A stretch of DNA of 64,000 nucleotides from VGMA01 sp964655475 (GTDB lineage: Bacteria > Chlamydiota > Chlamydiia > Chlamydiales > VGMA01), in assembly GCA_964655475.1 (NCBI GenBank), contig CAZZMO010000002.1:91152-155151 (forward strand), in the 5' to 3' direction. Made by a program: the position numbers and the translations under genes. Positions within the stretch are counted from its first letter, which is position 1. Each line of letters opens with the position of its first letter. Shown one piece after another: positions 17,317 to 26,022 of this stretch. Under the pieces are notes generated by a model. That model was given only the letters and a program-made list of their open reading frames with translations, had not been told where the DNA came from and did no database searches.

Positions 17317-19263
17317 ATGGGGAAAAACATTGTAGAGAAGGTCATCGGAGCTCATCTGGTTGATGGCGAAATGAAAAAAGGGAATGAAATCGGGATCAGA
17401 ATAGATCACACCTTAACGCAAGATGCCACAGGAACTGTGGTGATGCTCGAGCTTGAAGCGATGGGACTCAAAAAAGCAAAGACCCGATTCTCCATGCAAT
17501 ATGTCGATCACAATCAGATACAAGAAGATTGTAAAAATGCTGAAGACCATCACTATTTACAGACCGCTTCTAAGAACTTTGGAATTTATTTCAGCCCCCC
17601 AGCGAATGGGATCAGTCATGCAGTCGCTTTTGAACATTCAGTTCTACCAGGTGAGACAATACTTGGATCAGATAGTCACACCCCAGCAGCGGGTGGTCTT
17701 GGTGCGATTGCCATCGGAGCAGGAGGTCTCGAAGTTGCTTTAGCGATTGCTGGAGAGCCTTTTTACTTCCGCATGCCCGCAGTTGTAAAAGTGGAAATCC
17801 ACGGCTCTCTTCCTGATTGGGTGAGTGCGAAAGATGTAATCTTGGAATTGCTCCGCAGAAGGGATGTTTCTGGTGGAGTGGGGAAGATTTTTGAATATGC
17901 AGGGCCCGGTTTAAAAAACCTTACAGCGATGGATCGACATGTCATTTGCAACATGGGGGCAGAGCTTGGTGCTACAACTTCGATTTTCCCTTCAGATGAA
18001 GTAACTCTTGAATACATGAAGCAAGTCTATAGAGAAAAAGATTGGAAAGAGCTCAAAGCAGATCCCGATGCAAAGTATGATGAAGTAGAGGTGATTGATC
18101 TTTCTAAGTTAGAGCCTCTAATTGCTCTACCTAGCAGCCCAGGCAATGTTCGCCCTGTCAGAGAAGTAGCTGGCGCACCTATCTATCAAGCATACATCGG
18201 TTCTTCTGCAAACCCAGGATTTAGAGACTTCGCTGTTCCTGCGATGATGCTTGAAAAAAAGAAAGTTCACGAAAGGGTCTCATTCGATGTAAATCCAGCT
18301 TCTCGCATGGGGCTTTACGCCCTGATCGAAGGGGGATATATGGCGCATATGATTAGGGCCGGTGCAAGGCTTCATCAAGCTGGGTGTAACGGTTGTATTG
18401 GCATGGGACAAGCTCCTGCTACGAATAAGATCAGCTTACGCACAGTTCCAAGAAACTTCAAAGGGAGATCTGGTACAAAAGAGGATTTAGTCTATCTCTG
18501 CTCTCCTGAAACTGCAACGGCTTCAGCTATCACAGGGGTAATCACCGATCCTCGAACGCTCGATATCCCTTATCCAAAAATTAAAGAGCCAAAACATTTC
18601 CCTCTTGTTTCAAATATCGTAGCGCCCCTTCCAGAAGGATCCCATTGTGATATTGTAAAAGGGGACAATATTAAGCCTCTTCCTGAATTTCTACCACCAG
18701 CTGAACACTATCTACTTCCTGTTACGCTCAAAACAGGGGATAATATCTCAACAGATGACATCTCCCCAGCGGGAGCTCAAGTTCTCCCCTATCGAAGTAA
18801 CATTCCGAAGATCAGTGAGTTTATGTACTACCGACTCGATGGAAGCTTCTTTGACCGCGCTATGAAGATCAAAGAGAAAGGCTCTATCATCATCGGTGGG
18901 AAAAACTATGGGCAAGGATCGAGTAGAGAGCATGCTGCTATTTCGACAGCCTATGTAGGGGTGAGAATGGTCATCGCTATGAGTTTTGCAAGAATCCACC
19001 GCTCCAATTTGACTAATTTTGGTGTCATTCCTTTCATCTTTGTGAATCCTTCTGACTATGAAAAGATTGAGAAAGGGGATGAGCTAGAGTTGCCTAATGT
19101 GATTGATGCGATTAAACAAAATGGCCCCGTCAAAATTAAGAATAAGACCAAGGGTGGGGAGTTCATGGTACAGCACAATCTCACAGAACATGAAAAGGAA
19201 TATATCCTATCAGGATCGCGTCTGAATGTGGTGAAAAAGAAATTACAAAAAGGGCGCCCCTAA
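17317..19263 (+). CDS. Aconitate hydratase, short (Aquifex-type) family
   Basis: A 648-residue aconitase of the compact family, joining a large catalytic region and a C-terminal swivel domain (GGKNYGQGSSREHAA). It interconverts citrate and isocitrate in the TCA cycle. Visible features are SDSHTPAAGGLGAIAIGAGG, NMGAELGATTSIFPSD, and AGCNGCIGMGQAP, which supplies two cluster cysteines (residues 357 and 360). The place of the third cysteine, GSCTNS in classical aconitases, reads GSSANP (Ser297). ATG 17317 has AGGAG 7 bases upstream; a frame extension to 17251 is not supported. Its last codons overlap the terminator of the opposite gene. Confidence 0.9.
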   Translation: MGKNIVEKVIGAHLVDGEMKKGNEIGIRIDHTLTQDATGTVVMLELEAMGLKKAKTRFSMQYVDHNQIQEDCKNAEDHHYLQTASKNFGIYFSPPANGISHAVAFEHSVLPGETILGSDSHTPAAGGLGAIAIGAGGLEVALAIAGEPFYFRMPAVVKVEIHGSLPDWVSAKDVILELLRRRDVSGGVGKIFEYAGPGLKNLTAMDRHVICNMGAELGATTSIFPSDEVTLEYMKQVYREKDWKELKADPDAKYDEVEVIDLSKLEPLIALPSSPGNVRPVREVAGAPIYQAYIGSSANPGFRDFAVPAMMLEKKKVHERVSFDVNPASRMGLYALIEGGYMAHMIRAGARLHQAGCNGCIGMGQAPATNKISLRTVPRNFKGRSGTKEDLVYLCSPETATASAITGVITDPRTLDIPYPKIKEPKHFPLVSNIVAPLPEGSHCDIVKGDNIKPLPEFLPPAEHYLLPVTLKTGDNISTDDISPAGAQVLPYRSNIPKISEFMYYRLDGSFFDRAMKIKEKGSIIIGGKNYGQGSSREHAAISTAYVGVRMVIAMSFARIHRSNLTNFGVIPFIFVNPSDYEKIEKGDELELPNVIDAIKQNGPVKIKNKTKGGEFMVQHNLTEHEKEYILSGSRLNVVKKKLQKGRP

Positions 19264-19274
19264 TCGGGGCTCCC
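19247..19274 (-). terminator. Terminator of the 19287-19526 miniprotein gene
   Basis: Read on the minus strand, a 9-bp stem with one mismatch (GGGAGCCCC / GGGGCGCCC, loop GATTA) is followed directly by TTTTT. It overlaps the last codons and stop of the aconitase gene on the plus strand. Confidence 0.65.
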
Positions 19275-19286
19275 CAAAAAAACAGA

Positions 19287-19526
19287 TTATTCGCCGTATA
19301 AGTATGGAGTGCAAGTACCATCAGTCTTGAGTGTACAATCTGTACGAAGTTTGCAAAGAACTTTGCCTAATTCTTCACATTTTCTAGGCTCAAGAGACTT
19401 CTTCTCTTTTTGCTCTTTATCTTCACATACTTTTTTGTCTTTATTCCACTGACAATCTTTCTTTCTAGAATCACAGTCTTTCTTCTCAGTGATGCTAGCA
19501 CAATCCATTTTACGTTTCTTTTGCAT
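19287..19526 (-). CDS. Cysteine-rich miniprotein, family A copy 1
   Basis: A 79-residue, strongly charged (Lys/Asp/Glu) protein with nine cysteines. The N-terminal half has the order C, about 8 residues, C, 6 residues, CxW, then C. The second half has KCEEL, VLCKLRTDC, and DGTC near the end, finishing in GE. AAGGAG sits 5 bases before the ATG, and a terminator follows, so this is a properly expressed gene. It is a paralogue of the gene at 19668-19901, which has the same cysteine and Trp positions. No signal peptide is seen. A disulphide-rich or metal-binding protein is likely; the family is unknown to me. Confidence 0.75.
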   Translation of the reverse strand: MQKKRKMDCASITEKKDCDSRKKDCQWNKDKKVCEDKEQKEKKSLEPRKCEELGKVLCKLRTDCTLKTDGTCTPYLYGE

Positions 19527-19623
19527 ATAAGCTCCTTATGTTAGCTTTAGTCTGCATATCTAGTTTAACAAAGAAGAGTTGATATGTTTGTAAGTAATTG
19601 ATTATTAGGGCAGTATTATCAAT

Positions 19624-19653
19624 GAAAAGGCCCCTCCAAATGTGCGGGGGGCC
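19624..19653 (-). terminator. Terminator of the 19668-19901 miniprotein gene
   Basis: On the minus strand the sequence GGCCCCCC, a short loop, and GGAGGGGCC form a GC-rich hairpin followed by TTTT. It lies 15 bases past the stop codon. Confidence 0.65.
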
Positions 19654-19667
19654 AGAAATGGGCTCTA

Positions 19668-19901
19668 TTACTCACCTAACATGTTGTGGCATGTGCCATC
19701 TTGGCTCATTCCACAGTCACCAACAATGAGCATGCGAAGAGCGCATTGAACAGGCTCTAAAGCACTACACTTAGCAGGAGGTGTCCTTTTACATGTTTGA
19801 CTGAAATCATCCCATGAACAATTTCTTTTTTTCCCACAGCTGTCAGCGCTAGTTGCTTTTGAGCAAGTTAAAGGCTGAGCAGGTTTACGACCTTTTGCCA
19901 T
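19668..19901 (-). CDS. Cysteine-rich miniprotein, family A copy 2
   Basis: A 77-residue basic protein with nine cysteines. It repeats the plan of its neighbour: TCSKA, DSCGKKRNCSWDD, TCKR, then KCSALEPVQCALR, GDCGM, DGTCHN and a terminal GE. Copy 1 has CxW, CxxL..VxCxLR, DC and DGTC at matching places. It has its own AAGGAG site before the ATG and its own terminator, so the two copies are separate transcripts or at least separately terminated. Identity outside the cysteine framework is low, so the duplication is old. Function unknown. Confidence 0.75.
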   Translation of the reverse strand: MAKGRKPAQPLTCSKATSADSCGKKRNCSWDDFSQTCKRTPPAKCSALEPVQCALRMLIVGDCGMSQDGTCHNMLGE

Positions 19902-19984
19902 ATAAAACTCCTTAATTTAGTTTTATGGTAACTAAAGTCTAGCACAAGGGGGCAGGTTTAAGTCTTAACCTGTTGATTGTCAAC

Positions 19985-21415
19985 TTAGTTATTGTTTTCG
20001 AAGAGAGAGCGGCCGAGGTCGGTCAATTTAAAGGCAATCTCATGGCCTATGACCCCCAAGCGAACAATCCCTGATTCGAAAAGGTACTCTAAGACGATCG
20101 TCTCGATATACTGTTTCTCATCTTCAGAGTAAACGGGGATGCTGTAGTGCCATTTCCGCCCCTCTTTCTTGAGGCGCACCTTTTTTTCCTCTTTGAGACC
20201 AATAGCAGTCCCTTGGATGAAATCATCAAAAGCGACCCAGCCTAACCTTGCAATACGGCTGAGGCTGTTTTGGATTTCATGAAGGTTCCGATCAGAGTGG
20301 ATTTCTCCCGTTTTGATCTGATGGAACGGATGTTTGAAAATCGTGAGGGCTTTCTCTTTCGATCCCATTTCTAACCATTCAAAGGCAGATTCTGTGAGGA
20401 TCAACTGAGATGAGCGCTTGTCAACGAATCCGAGGAGTATTACCTTCTCGAGGAGACGGTCGATGTAAGCAGAAAAAGAAAGGAGATGGCTACACTCGTG
20501 ATCTTGGGGGAAGTTTGTGATGAGGAAAGGGGCGATTTTGGGGTCGAGGTGCCACTTGTTCCCTTTATATGAGAAGTGGGTTGGTTCTCTATCGATATAC
20601 ATGAGCAATTCAGCGATATCTTTAGCAAAGCCATACTCATCTGGTCTAAATTGGATCACACCCTGTGGGTTGTGCTCTTCAGGCAGTGAGCTTTGGAGGA
20701 AGTTGAGATATTCTTTCCACTCTTGGAAGGGGGTAACAACCTCTTTCCATCCGTGACCCTCCTTTCGATAGCCAAGGCAGCAGACGAAGTGGAACTCAAG
20801 CATCAAGATGGCTTCTTCAAAAGCTTCACCTGTCAGATGATATTTCCTCTTGATCTCTTCAGCAGAGATTTCTAGATCGGGGGATTGAAAAACATCGTTC
20901 ATGATATGCCCAAGGGGGTCTGCTCCCCAGTTGAGGTCTACTAGATAGCGCTGGAAGACTTGAGGTGTAATGAGGTATTTTTCAATCAAAGATCCGAAAA
21001 TATTATTTGAGTGACGTGGGATGTGGTACCAATTCGGTAGAACATGGATCGGAACTCTCTTTAAAAGATTTTGTAAGAATTCCATGCCAGGTTCAAAGTC
21101 TTCATCAAATTTTTCGAGTTGGAGTTCAAAATATTTTCGTTGATCTTTGTTCACGATGATCAAATGATCATCTCTTTCCAGGAGGCCTGCCTCTTCCAAC
21201 TTTACAAGGGAAGGGAGCGCTTCTGTTAAAGTAAGGGATAAGTTTTGGAGGAGTTGCTCTAAAGGAAATTCTACGGGGTTGTAAAAAATTTCTTCCAAGA
21301 TTTCGACGTCTGTATCAGTAAAACTGGCTAGAAGAAGACGGATCTTAATATCGTCTTGATAGTCGTAATCAGCTAAATGAATTTTATTCTTACGTACTGC
21401 TTGTAGTTCGATCAT
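19985..21415 (-). CDS. Unrecognised protein with winged-helix-like segments
   Basis: A 476-residue soluble protein. Several stretches look like winged-helix units: residues about 30-75 (TDVEILEEIFYNP...LPSLVKLEEAGLLERDDHLI) and about 330-365, and the last 50 residues (LEYLFESGIVRLGVIGHEIAFKLTDLGRSLF) resemble the wing of another. This layout is seen in helicase-associated and DNA-binding adaptor proteins, but no ATPase motif is present. ATG 21415 has a near-ideal AAGGAG 8 bases upstream. It is divergent from the SLC12-like gene. I cannot assign a function. Confidence 0.65.
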   Translation of the reverse strand: MIELQAVRKNKIHLADYDYQDDIKIRLLLASFTDTDVEILEEIFYNPVEFPLEQLLQNLSLTLTEALPSLVKLEEAGLLERDDHLIIVNKDQRKYFELQLEKFDEDFEPGMEFLQNLLKRVPIHVLPNWYHIPRHSNNIFGSLIEKYLITPQVFQRYLVDLNWGADPLGHIMNDVFQSPDLEISAEEIKRKYHLTGEAFEEAILMLEFHFVCCLGYRKEGHGWKEVVTPFQEWKEYLNFLQSSLPEEHNPQGVIQFRPDEYGFAKDIAELLMYIDREPTHFSYKGNKWHLDPKIAPFLITNFPQDHECSHLLSFSAYIDRLLEKVILLGFVDKRSSQLILTESAFEWLEMGSKEKALTIFKHPFHQIKTGEIHSDRNLHEIQNSLSRIARLGWVAFDDFIQGTAIGLKEEKKVRLKKEGRKWHYSIPVYSEDEKQYIETIVLEYLFESGIVRLGVIGHEIAFKLTDLGRSLFENNN

Positions 21416-21490
21416 GGAAATACTCCTTGCCTGCAAGCATAATAGATAGGGGAATTGTCACAAAGGACTTCTTCAGGTTATGATATTTTT

Positions 21491-23635
21491 ATGACAACAT
21501 CAATTCCGCATCCAAGGACCGAGGAGGTACTATATACAAAGTACTCCACATTTTTAGGGGTATATGTCCCTGCCCTGCTCGCCATGTTTGGGGTCGTTCT
21601 CTTTCTGAGGATGGGTTGGATTGTAGGTTCTTCAGGTCTTTTTCAGAGCTTAGCTGCCATTACATTGACTCTACTTATTACCTTCATTACAGCTCTTTCT
21701 ATCGCATCGATTGCATCGAATTTCTCTGTAAATAGTGCAAGTAGTGGAGCCTATTTCATGATTTCCAATGAGCTCGGAAGTGGCCTCGGCTCAGCGATTG
21801 GGATTCCTCTCTACCTTGCACAGACATTTACGATTTGCTTTGCCATTTTTGGATTCACTGAGTCTTTGCATTATTTTTTTCCCTGGGTACCGCTGCAGCT
21901 CATTGGGTTAGTGACTCTCGTGCTTTTGGCTTCAATTGCCTATTTTGCCCTAGAGTGGGTGATGAAGATGCACCTCTTGATCTTTGGAATCCTTGCACTT
22001 TCACTCTGCTGTTTCTTTTTTGGCCATCCCTATCCAGAAGATACAGTAGTAGCCTCATACAGACTTGAATCGTTCTGGAAGGTCTTCGGGGTCTTTTTTC
22101 CAGTTGCTATGGGGGTAGAGTGTGGAATATCGATGGCAGAGCACCTCAAAACACCTTCTCGCTCGATATTGATCGGCTCAGTTGCGGCTACTTTGACAGC
22201 CTTTTTGATCTATGTTGCTGTGGCTGTTTTTCTCACTCGATATGCACCAAGAGAGATCTTGCAGGGGGATCCGTTTGTCATTCACAAGTGTTCAAAATTT
22301 CCAGGAATTATCCAGGTAGCAATCTGGCTCCTTGCCATGATGAGTGGGATTGGAAGTCTACTATCTGCCCCTAAGACCTTGCAGGCAATCGCTCTCGATG
22401 GGATTGTATTTCGCTCAATTGGAAAAGAACCCAAACTTGCAATCGGAATCACCCTTTTGATAGCATTTTGCTCGATCTATTTCAGTAATCTCAATGTGAT
22501 AGCGCCCCTTCTCACCATGGTCCTACTTTCTACTTATGGGCTTATCAATCTCGCTACGAGTTTTGAAGAGATGATGGAAAATCCGAGCTGGAGACCTACG
22601 TTTCGGATGCCGTGGGGGCTTCCATTTGCTGGAGCTCTCCTCTGCTTCATCCCGATGTTCATCATCGACTCTTTGACTACATTGATCGTCATCGCATTTT
22701 CTTTGTCAGCCTACAGTCTAGCGAAAATTTTTGGGATTGGTAATGACAAAGATGATCTCCGGCAATCGCTCCTCTTCTTTCTATCGAGAAGCATTATCTA
22801 TAAGCTTGCTGATGAGTCTTTAAAAGTGCGCTCTTGGCGCCCTAATTTTCTCGTCTTTACGAGATCACCGATGCGCTTTTCAAATTTGATTCTATTTGCA
22901 AGAGAGCTCACAAGAAAGCATGGATTTTTAACGGTAGCTTCCATCTTCTCCACAGATCAAGCCTTAAAGCAGAAGGAGAAAGATTGGATTAGGTTGATCA
23001 GGAAAAATTTACGAGCTAATCGAACTAAGGCGTTAGTAGAGGTGGTCTCGGCAAAGGATCCAATCGCAGGAATGAAGCAAATTGTGGAGACCTATGGAAT
23101 TGGACCTTTAGTCCCCAATACGATCATTCTTGGGCAAGGATTTGAAGGAACTCATATCGATATCATCGAATTTGCAAGAAGAGAGCAGCGGAATATCCTT
23201 CTCTTTAGAGATAGTGAAAAGGAGATCGCCCGCCTTCCTCGTGAAGTCGACATCTGGTGGGATGAGGATCAGAAAAACAATGCGAAGTTTATGTTAGTTC
23301 TCGCCTTCATGTTGAAGAGAAGTCCTCTTTTCCGATCAGCCAAATTCACTCTCAAATCGGTGGTGGATAACGAAAATGCAAGAAGTGAAAGGGAACTCTA
23401 TTTTAGAAAATTATTAGAAGAGAGTCGGATCGATATCCAGTCGAAAGTCTTTTTAGGGACAGATTTCAATACCTACGCGAATAAAGAGGGCTTAACCTTT
23501 ATCGGGATGAGGGCAATGGAGGAAGGGGAGTCTAGAGAGGATTACGAAAAATATTACAAGCAGCAAATCGTCGCAACAAAAGATCTATCCATGGTAATAT
23601 TTGCTCTAGGTTTTGAACAAATGCAGATGATATGA
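21491..23635 (+). CDS. Cation-chloride cotransporter-like (SLC12/APC) permease
   Basis: A 714-residue transporter. Residues about 20-440 form an APC-fold core of roughly 12 helices, with MFGVVLFLRMGWIVG at helix 1, as in SLC12 cotransporters, and SSGAYFMISNELG at helix 3. The C-terminal 270 residues are soluble and alternate beta strands and helices, like the SLC12 cytoplasmic domain (RSPMRFSNLILFARELTRKHG, PNTIILGQGF). Prokaryotic relatives move amino acids or ions; the substrate here is unknown. ATG 21491 is the probable start. The stop overlaps the leuS ATG (ATGA), making it the first gene of a four-gene unit. Confidence 0.82.
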   Translation: MTTSIPHPRTEEVLYTKYSTFLGVYVPALLAMFGVVLFLRMGWIVGSSGLFQSLAAITLTLLITFITALSIASIASNFSVNSASSGAYFMISNELGSGLGSAIGIPLYLAQTFTICFAIFGFTESLHYFFPWVPLQLIGLVTLVLLASIAYFALEWVMKMHLLIFGILALSLCCFFFGHPYPEDTVVASYRLESFWKVFGVFFPVAMGVECGISMAEHLKTPSRSILIGSVAATLTAFLIYVAVAVFLTRYAPREILQGDPFVIHKCSKFPGIIQVAIWLLAMMSGIGSLLSAPKTLQAIALDGIVFRSIGKEPKLAIGITLLIAFCSIYFSNLNVIAPLLTMVLLSTYGLINLATSFEEMMENPSWRPTFRMPWGLPFAGALLCFIPMFIIDSLTTLIVIAFSLSAYSLAKIFGIGNDKDDLRQSLLFFLSRSIIYKLADESLKVRSWRPNFLVFTRSPMRFSNLILFARELTRKHGFLTVASIFSTDQALKQKEKDWIRLIRKNLRANRTKALVEVVSAKDPIAGMKQIVETYGIGPLVPNTIILGQGFEGTHIDIIEFARREQRNILLFRDSEKEIARLPREVDIWWDEDQKNNAKFMLVLAFMLKRSPLFRSAKFTLKSVVDNENARSERELYFRKLLEESRIDIQSKVFLGTDFNTYANKEGLTFIGMRAMEEGESREDYEKYYKQQIVATKDLSMVIFALGFEQMQMI

Positions 23636-26022
23636 CCAAATACGATCCAGCTTCTATTGAAAAAAAATGGCAAAAATATTGGGAAGAGAAAAAAACTTAC
23701 CATGTAAAAGTTGACCCTTCCAAGCCGAAATTCTATATTTTAGATATGTTTCCCTACCCCTCTGGAGCAGGTCTCCACGTGGGTCATTTGGCAGGCTATT
23801 CTGCCACAGATGTTTATGCCAGGTACAAAAGGCAAAAAGGCTTTAATGTCCTCCACCCAATGGGGTGGGACAGCTTCGGCCTTCCCGCTGAGCAATATGC
23901 TGTCAGAACGGGGAACCACCCTTCGATTGCGACAAAAACGAACATAGACACCTATAGACGCCAGCTCAAACAAATGGGCTTTTGCTATGACTGGAGCCGT
24001 GAACTCGCAACGAGTGATCCCAAATATTACAAATGGACCCAGTGGATTTTTACTGAGCTCTACAAAAAAGGGCTTGCCTATGAAGCAGAAGCTTACGTCA
24101 ACTTCTGTCCATCCCTTGGAACCGTTCTGGCTAATGAAGAAGTGGAAGGGGGCTTTTCGATTGAAGGGGGCTATCCTGTAGAAAGAAGACCACTGCGTCA
24201 GTGGATATTGAAGATTACCGCTTACGCTGAAAGGCTGTTAGAAGATCTCGATGAGCTAGACTGGCCTGATCATTTAAAAACCCTCCAGAGAAACTGGATT
24301 GGAAAGAGTGAAGGGGCTAAGCTCCATTTTAGCGTTGAAAATAGTAAAGAGACGATCACCTGCTTTACCACAAGACCTGATACTCTACTTGGCGTCACTT
24401 TCCTCGTGCTTGCTCCTGAACATCCACTGGTCGAAAAAATCGATAGAGATGATGTGAAGGCGTATGTCAAAGAGGCAATCAATAAAAACGACCTCGCAAG
24501 AACCGATCTTGCAAAAGATAAGAGTGGTGTATTCTCTGGTTTTTATGCGATCAATCCTGCTAATGGAAAAAAAATCCCAATATGGATCGCTGACTATGTA
24601 TTAATGACTTACGGAACGGGGGCTGTCATGGGAGTGCCAGGGCATGATGAAAGAGATCAGGCCTTTGCGAAAAAATATCAGTTGCCCATCATCGAATTAG
24701 AGGAGTTCGTAACCCCTGATTTTGAAAAAGGGGGATATGGAGAAAAATGTACAACTTACAAATTGAGAGATTGGCTCTTTTCTCGCCAGCGTTACTGGGG
24801 AGAGCCCATTCCGATTCTCCACTTTGAAGATGGAACACAAAGAGTTCTAGGGCTGGATGAGCTTCCACTAGTCCCACCACCTCTCGACGATTATAAACCC
24901 TCTCAAGATGGGGAAAGCCCTTTAAAAAAGGCAAAAGATTGGATTCATACCGTCGATCCAAAAACAGGGAAGCCTGCGTTGAGAGAGACCAACATTATGC
25001 CTCAATGGGCAGGATCTTGCTGGTACTATCTCCGTTTCTGTGATCCTCATAATGAAAATAAAGCCTGGGATCAAGAGATTGAAAAGTACTGGATGCCAGT
25101 CGATCTCTATGTAGGTGGTGTCGAGCATGCTGTTTTGCATCTCCTTTACGCCCGTTTCTGGCATAAAGTTCTCTACGATATTGGCGCTGTTTCTACGAAA
25201 GAACCCTTCCAAAAACTTCGCAATCAGGGACTCATTACAGCCCACTCTTACAAGAAAAAAGGGGGAGGGTATATATCACCTGATGAAGTAGAGGAGAAAT
25301 CTGGAAAGTGGTACGACACGAAAAATGGAGAAGAGGTCTCACAGCTTTTGGAAAAGATGTCAAAATCCAAGCTGAACGGAGTTTCTCCAGAAGAGATGAT
25401 TGATGCATATGGAGCGGACGCCTTAAGAGTTTATGAGCTCTTCATGTCCCCATTTGACAAAGAGAAAGTCTGGAATACCAAGGCTGTTATTGGAAGTTCG
25501 AGATTCTTGAGCCGCATTTATGATATCGCAACCTCTGAAAAACTTTCAGATCAAGAGAGTGAAGAGGCGAATAAGTTAGGGCATAAACTCCTCTTTGTTG
25601 TTGAAGAAGATATCCTAGCCATGAGCTTTAATACAGCGATTGCAAAGATGATGGAGTTTTTGAATAACTTTACAGAGCTCTCTTTCTACCCAAGAAAAAT
25701 TGTCAAACTCTTGATTCAACTTGTTTATCCATTTGCGCCACATCTAGCTGAAGAGTGTTGGTCATTGCTCGGAGAAAAAACCTCTATTGTTGATGTTCCT
25801 CTGCCTGAAGTAGACAAACGTTACCTTGCAAATGATGAAGTAGTAATTGTATTCCAAGTCATGGGGAAGCTAAGAGGTCAAGGGGAATTTAAGAAAGGAG
25901 CCTCCAAGGAAGAGGTTGTCCAGGCAGCAAAAAGCGATCCGAAAGTAGAAAAATATCTGACAGGGGAGATCGTGAAAGAGATCTTTGTTCCTGATAAACT
26001 CCTCAACTTTGTGGTCAAATGA
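23632..26022 (+). CDS. leuS: Leucyl-tRNA synthetase
   Basis: A 796-residue class I synthetase that charges tRNA-Leu. It has the HIGH-type motif HVGHLAGY after PYPSGAG, the CP1 editing domain with FTTRPDTLLGV and YGTGAVMGVPGHDERD, the catalytic SRQRYWGEP, the zinc-less GSCWYYLRF stretch, and KMSKSKLNG near residue 580, followed by an anticodon-binding helical bundle and a C-terminal domain. Length is slightly below the bacterial norm of about 820-860, mostly in loops. It overlaps both neighbours by 4 bases, so it is translationally coupled within the transporter-leuS-waaA-eamA unit. Confidence 0.97.
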   Translation: MTKYDPASIEKKWQKYWEEKKTYHVKVDPSKPKFYILDMFPYPSGAGLHVGHLAGYSATDVYARYKRQKGFNVLHPMGWDSFGLPAEQYAVRTGNHPSIATKTNIDTYRRQLKQMGFCYDWSRELATSDPKYYKWTQWIFTELYKKGLAYEAEAYVNFCPSLGTVLANEEVEGGFSIEGGYPVERRPLRQWILKITAYAERLLEDLDELDWPDHLKTLQRNWIGKSEGAKLHFSVENSKETITCFTTRPDTLLGVTFLVLAPEHPLVEKIDRDDVKAYVKEAINKNDLARTDLAKDKSGVFSGFYAINPANGKKIPIWIADYVLMTYGTGAVMGVPGHDERDQAFAKKYQLPIIELEEFVTPDFEKGGYGEKCTTYKLRDWLFSRQRYWGEPIPILHFEDGTQRVLGLDELPLVPPPLDDYKPSQDGESPLKKAKDWIHTVDPKTGKPALRETNIMPQWAGSCWYYLRFCDPHNENKAWDQEIEKYWMPVDLYVGGVEHAVLHLLYARFWHKVLYDIGAVSTKEPFQKLRNQGLITAHSYKKKGGGYISPDEVEEKSGKWYDTKNGEEVSQLLEKMSKSKLNGVSPEEMIDAYGADALRVYELFMSPFDKEKVWNTKAVIGSSRFLSRIYDIATSEKLSDQESEEANKLGHKLLFVVEEDILAMSFNTAIAKMMEFLNNFTELSFYPRKIVKLLIQLVYPFAPHLAEECWSLLGEKTSIVDVPLPEVDKRYLANDEVVIVFQVMGKLRGQGEFKKGASKEEVVQAAKSDPKVEKYLTGEIVKEIFVPDKLLNFVVK

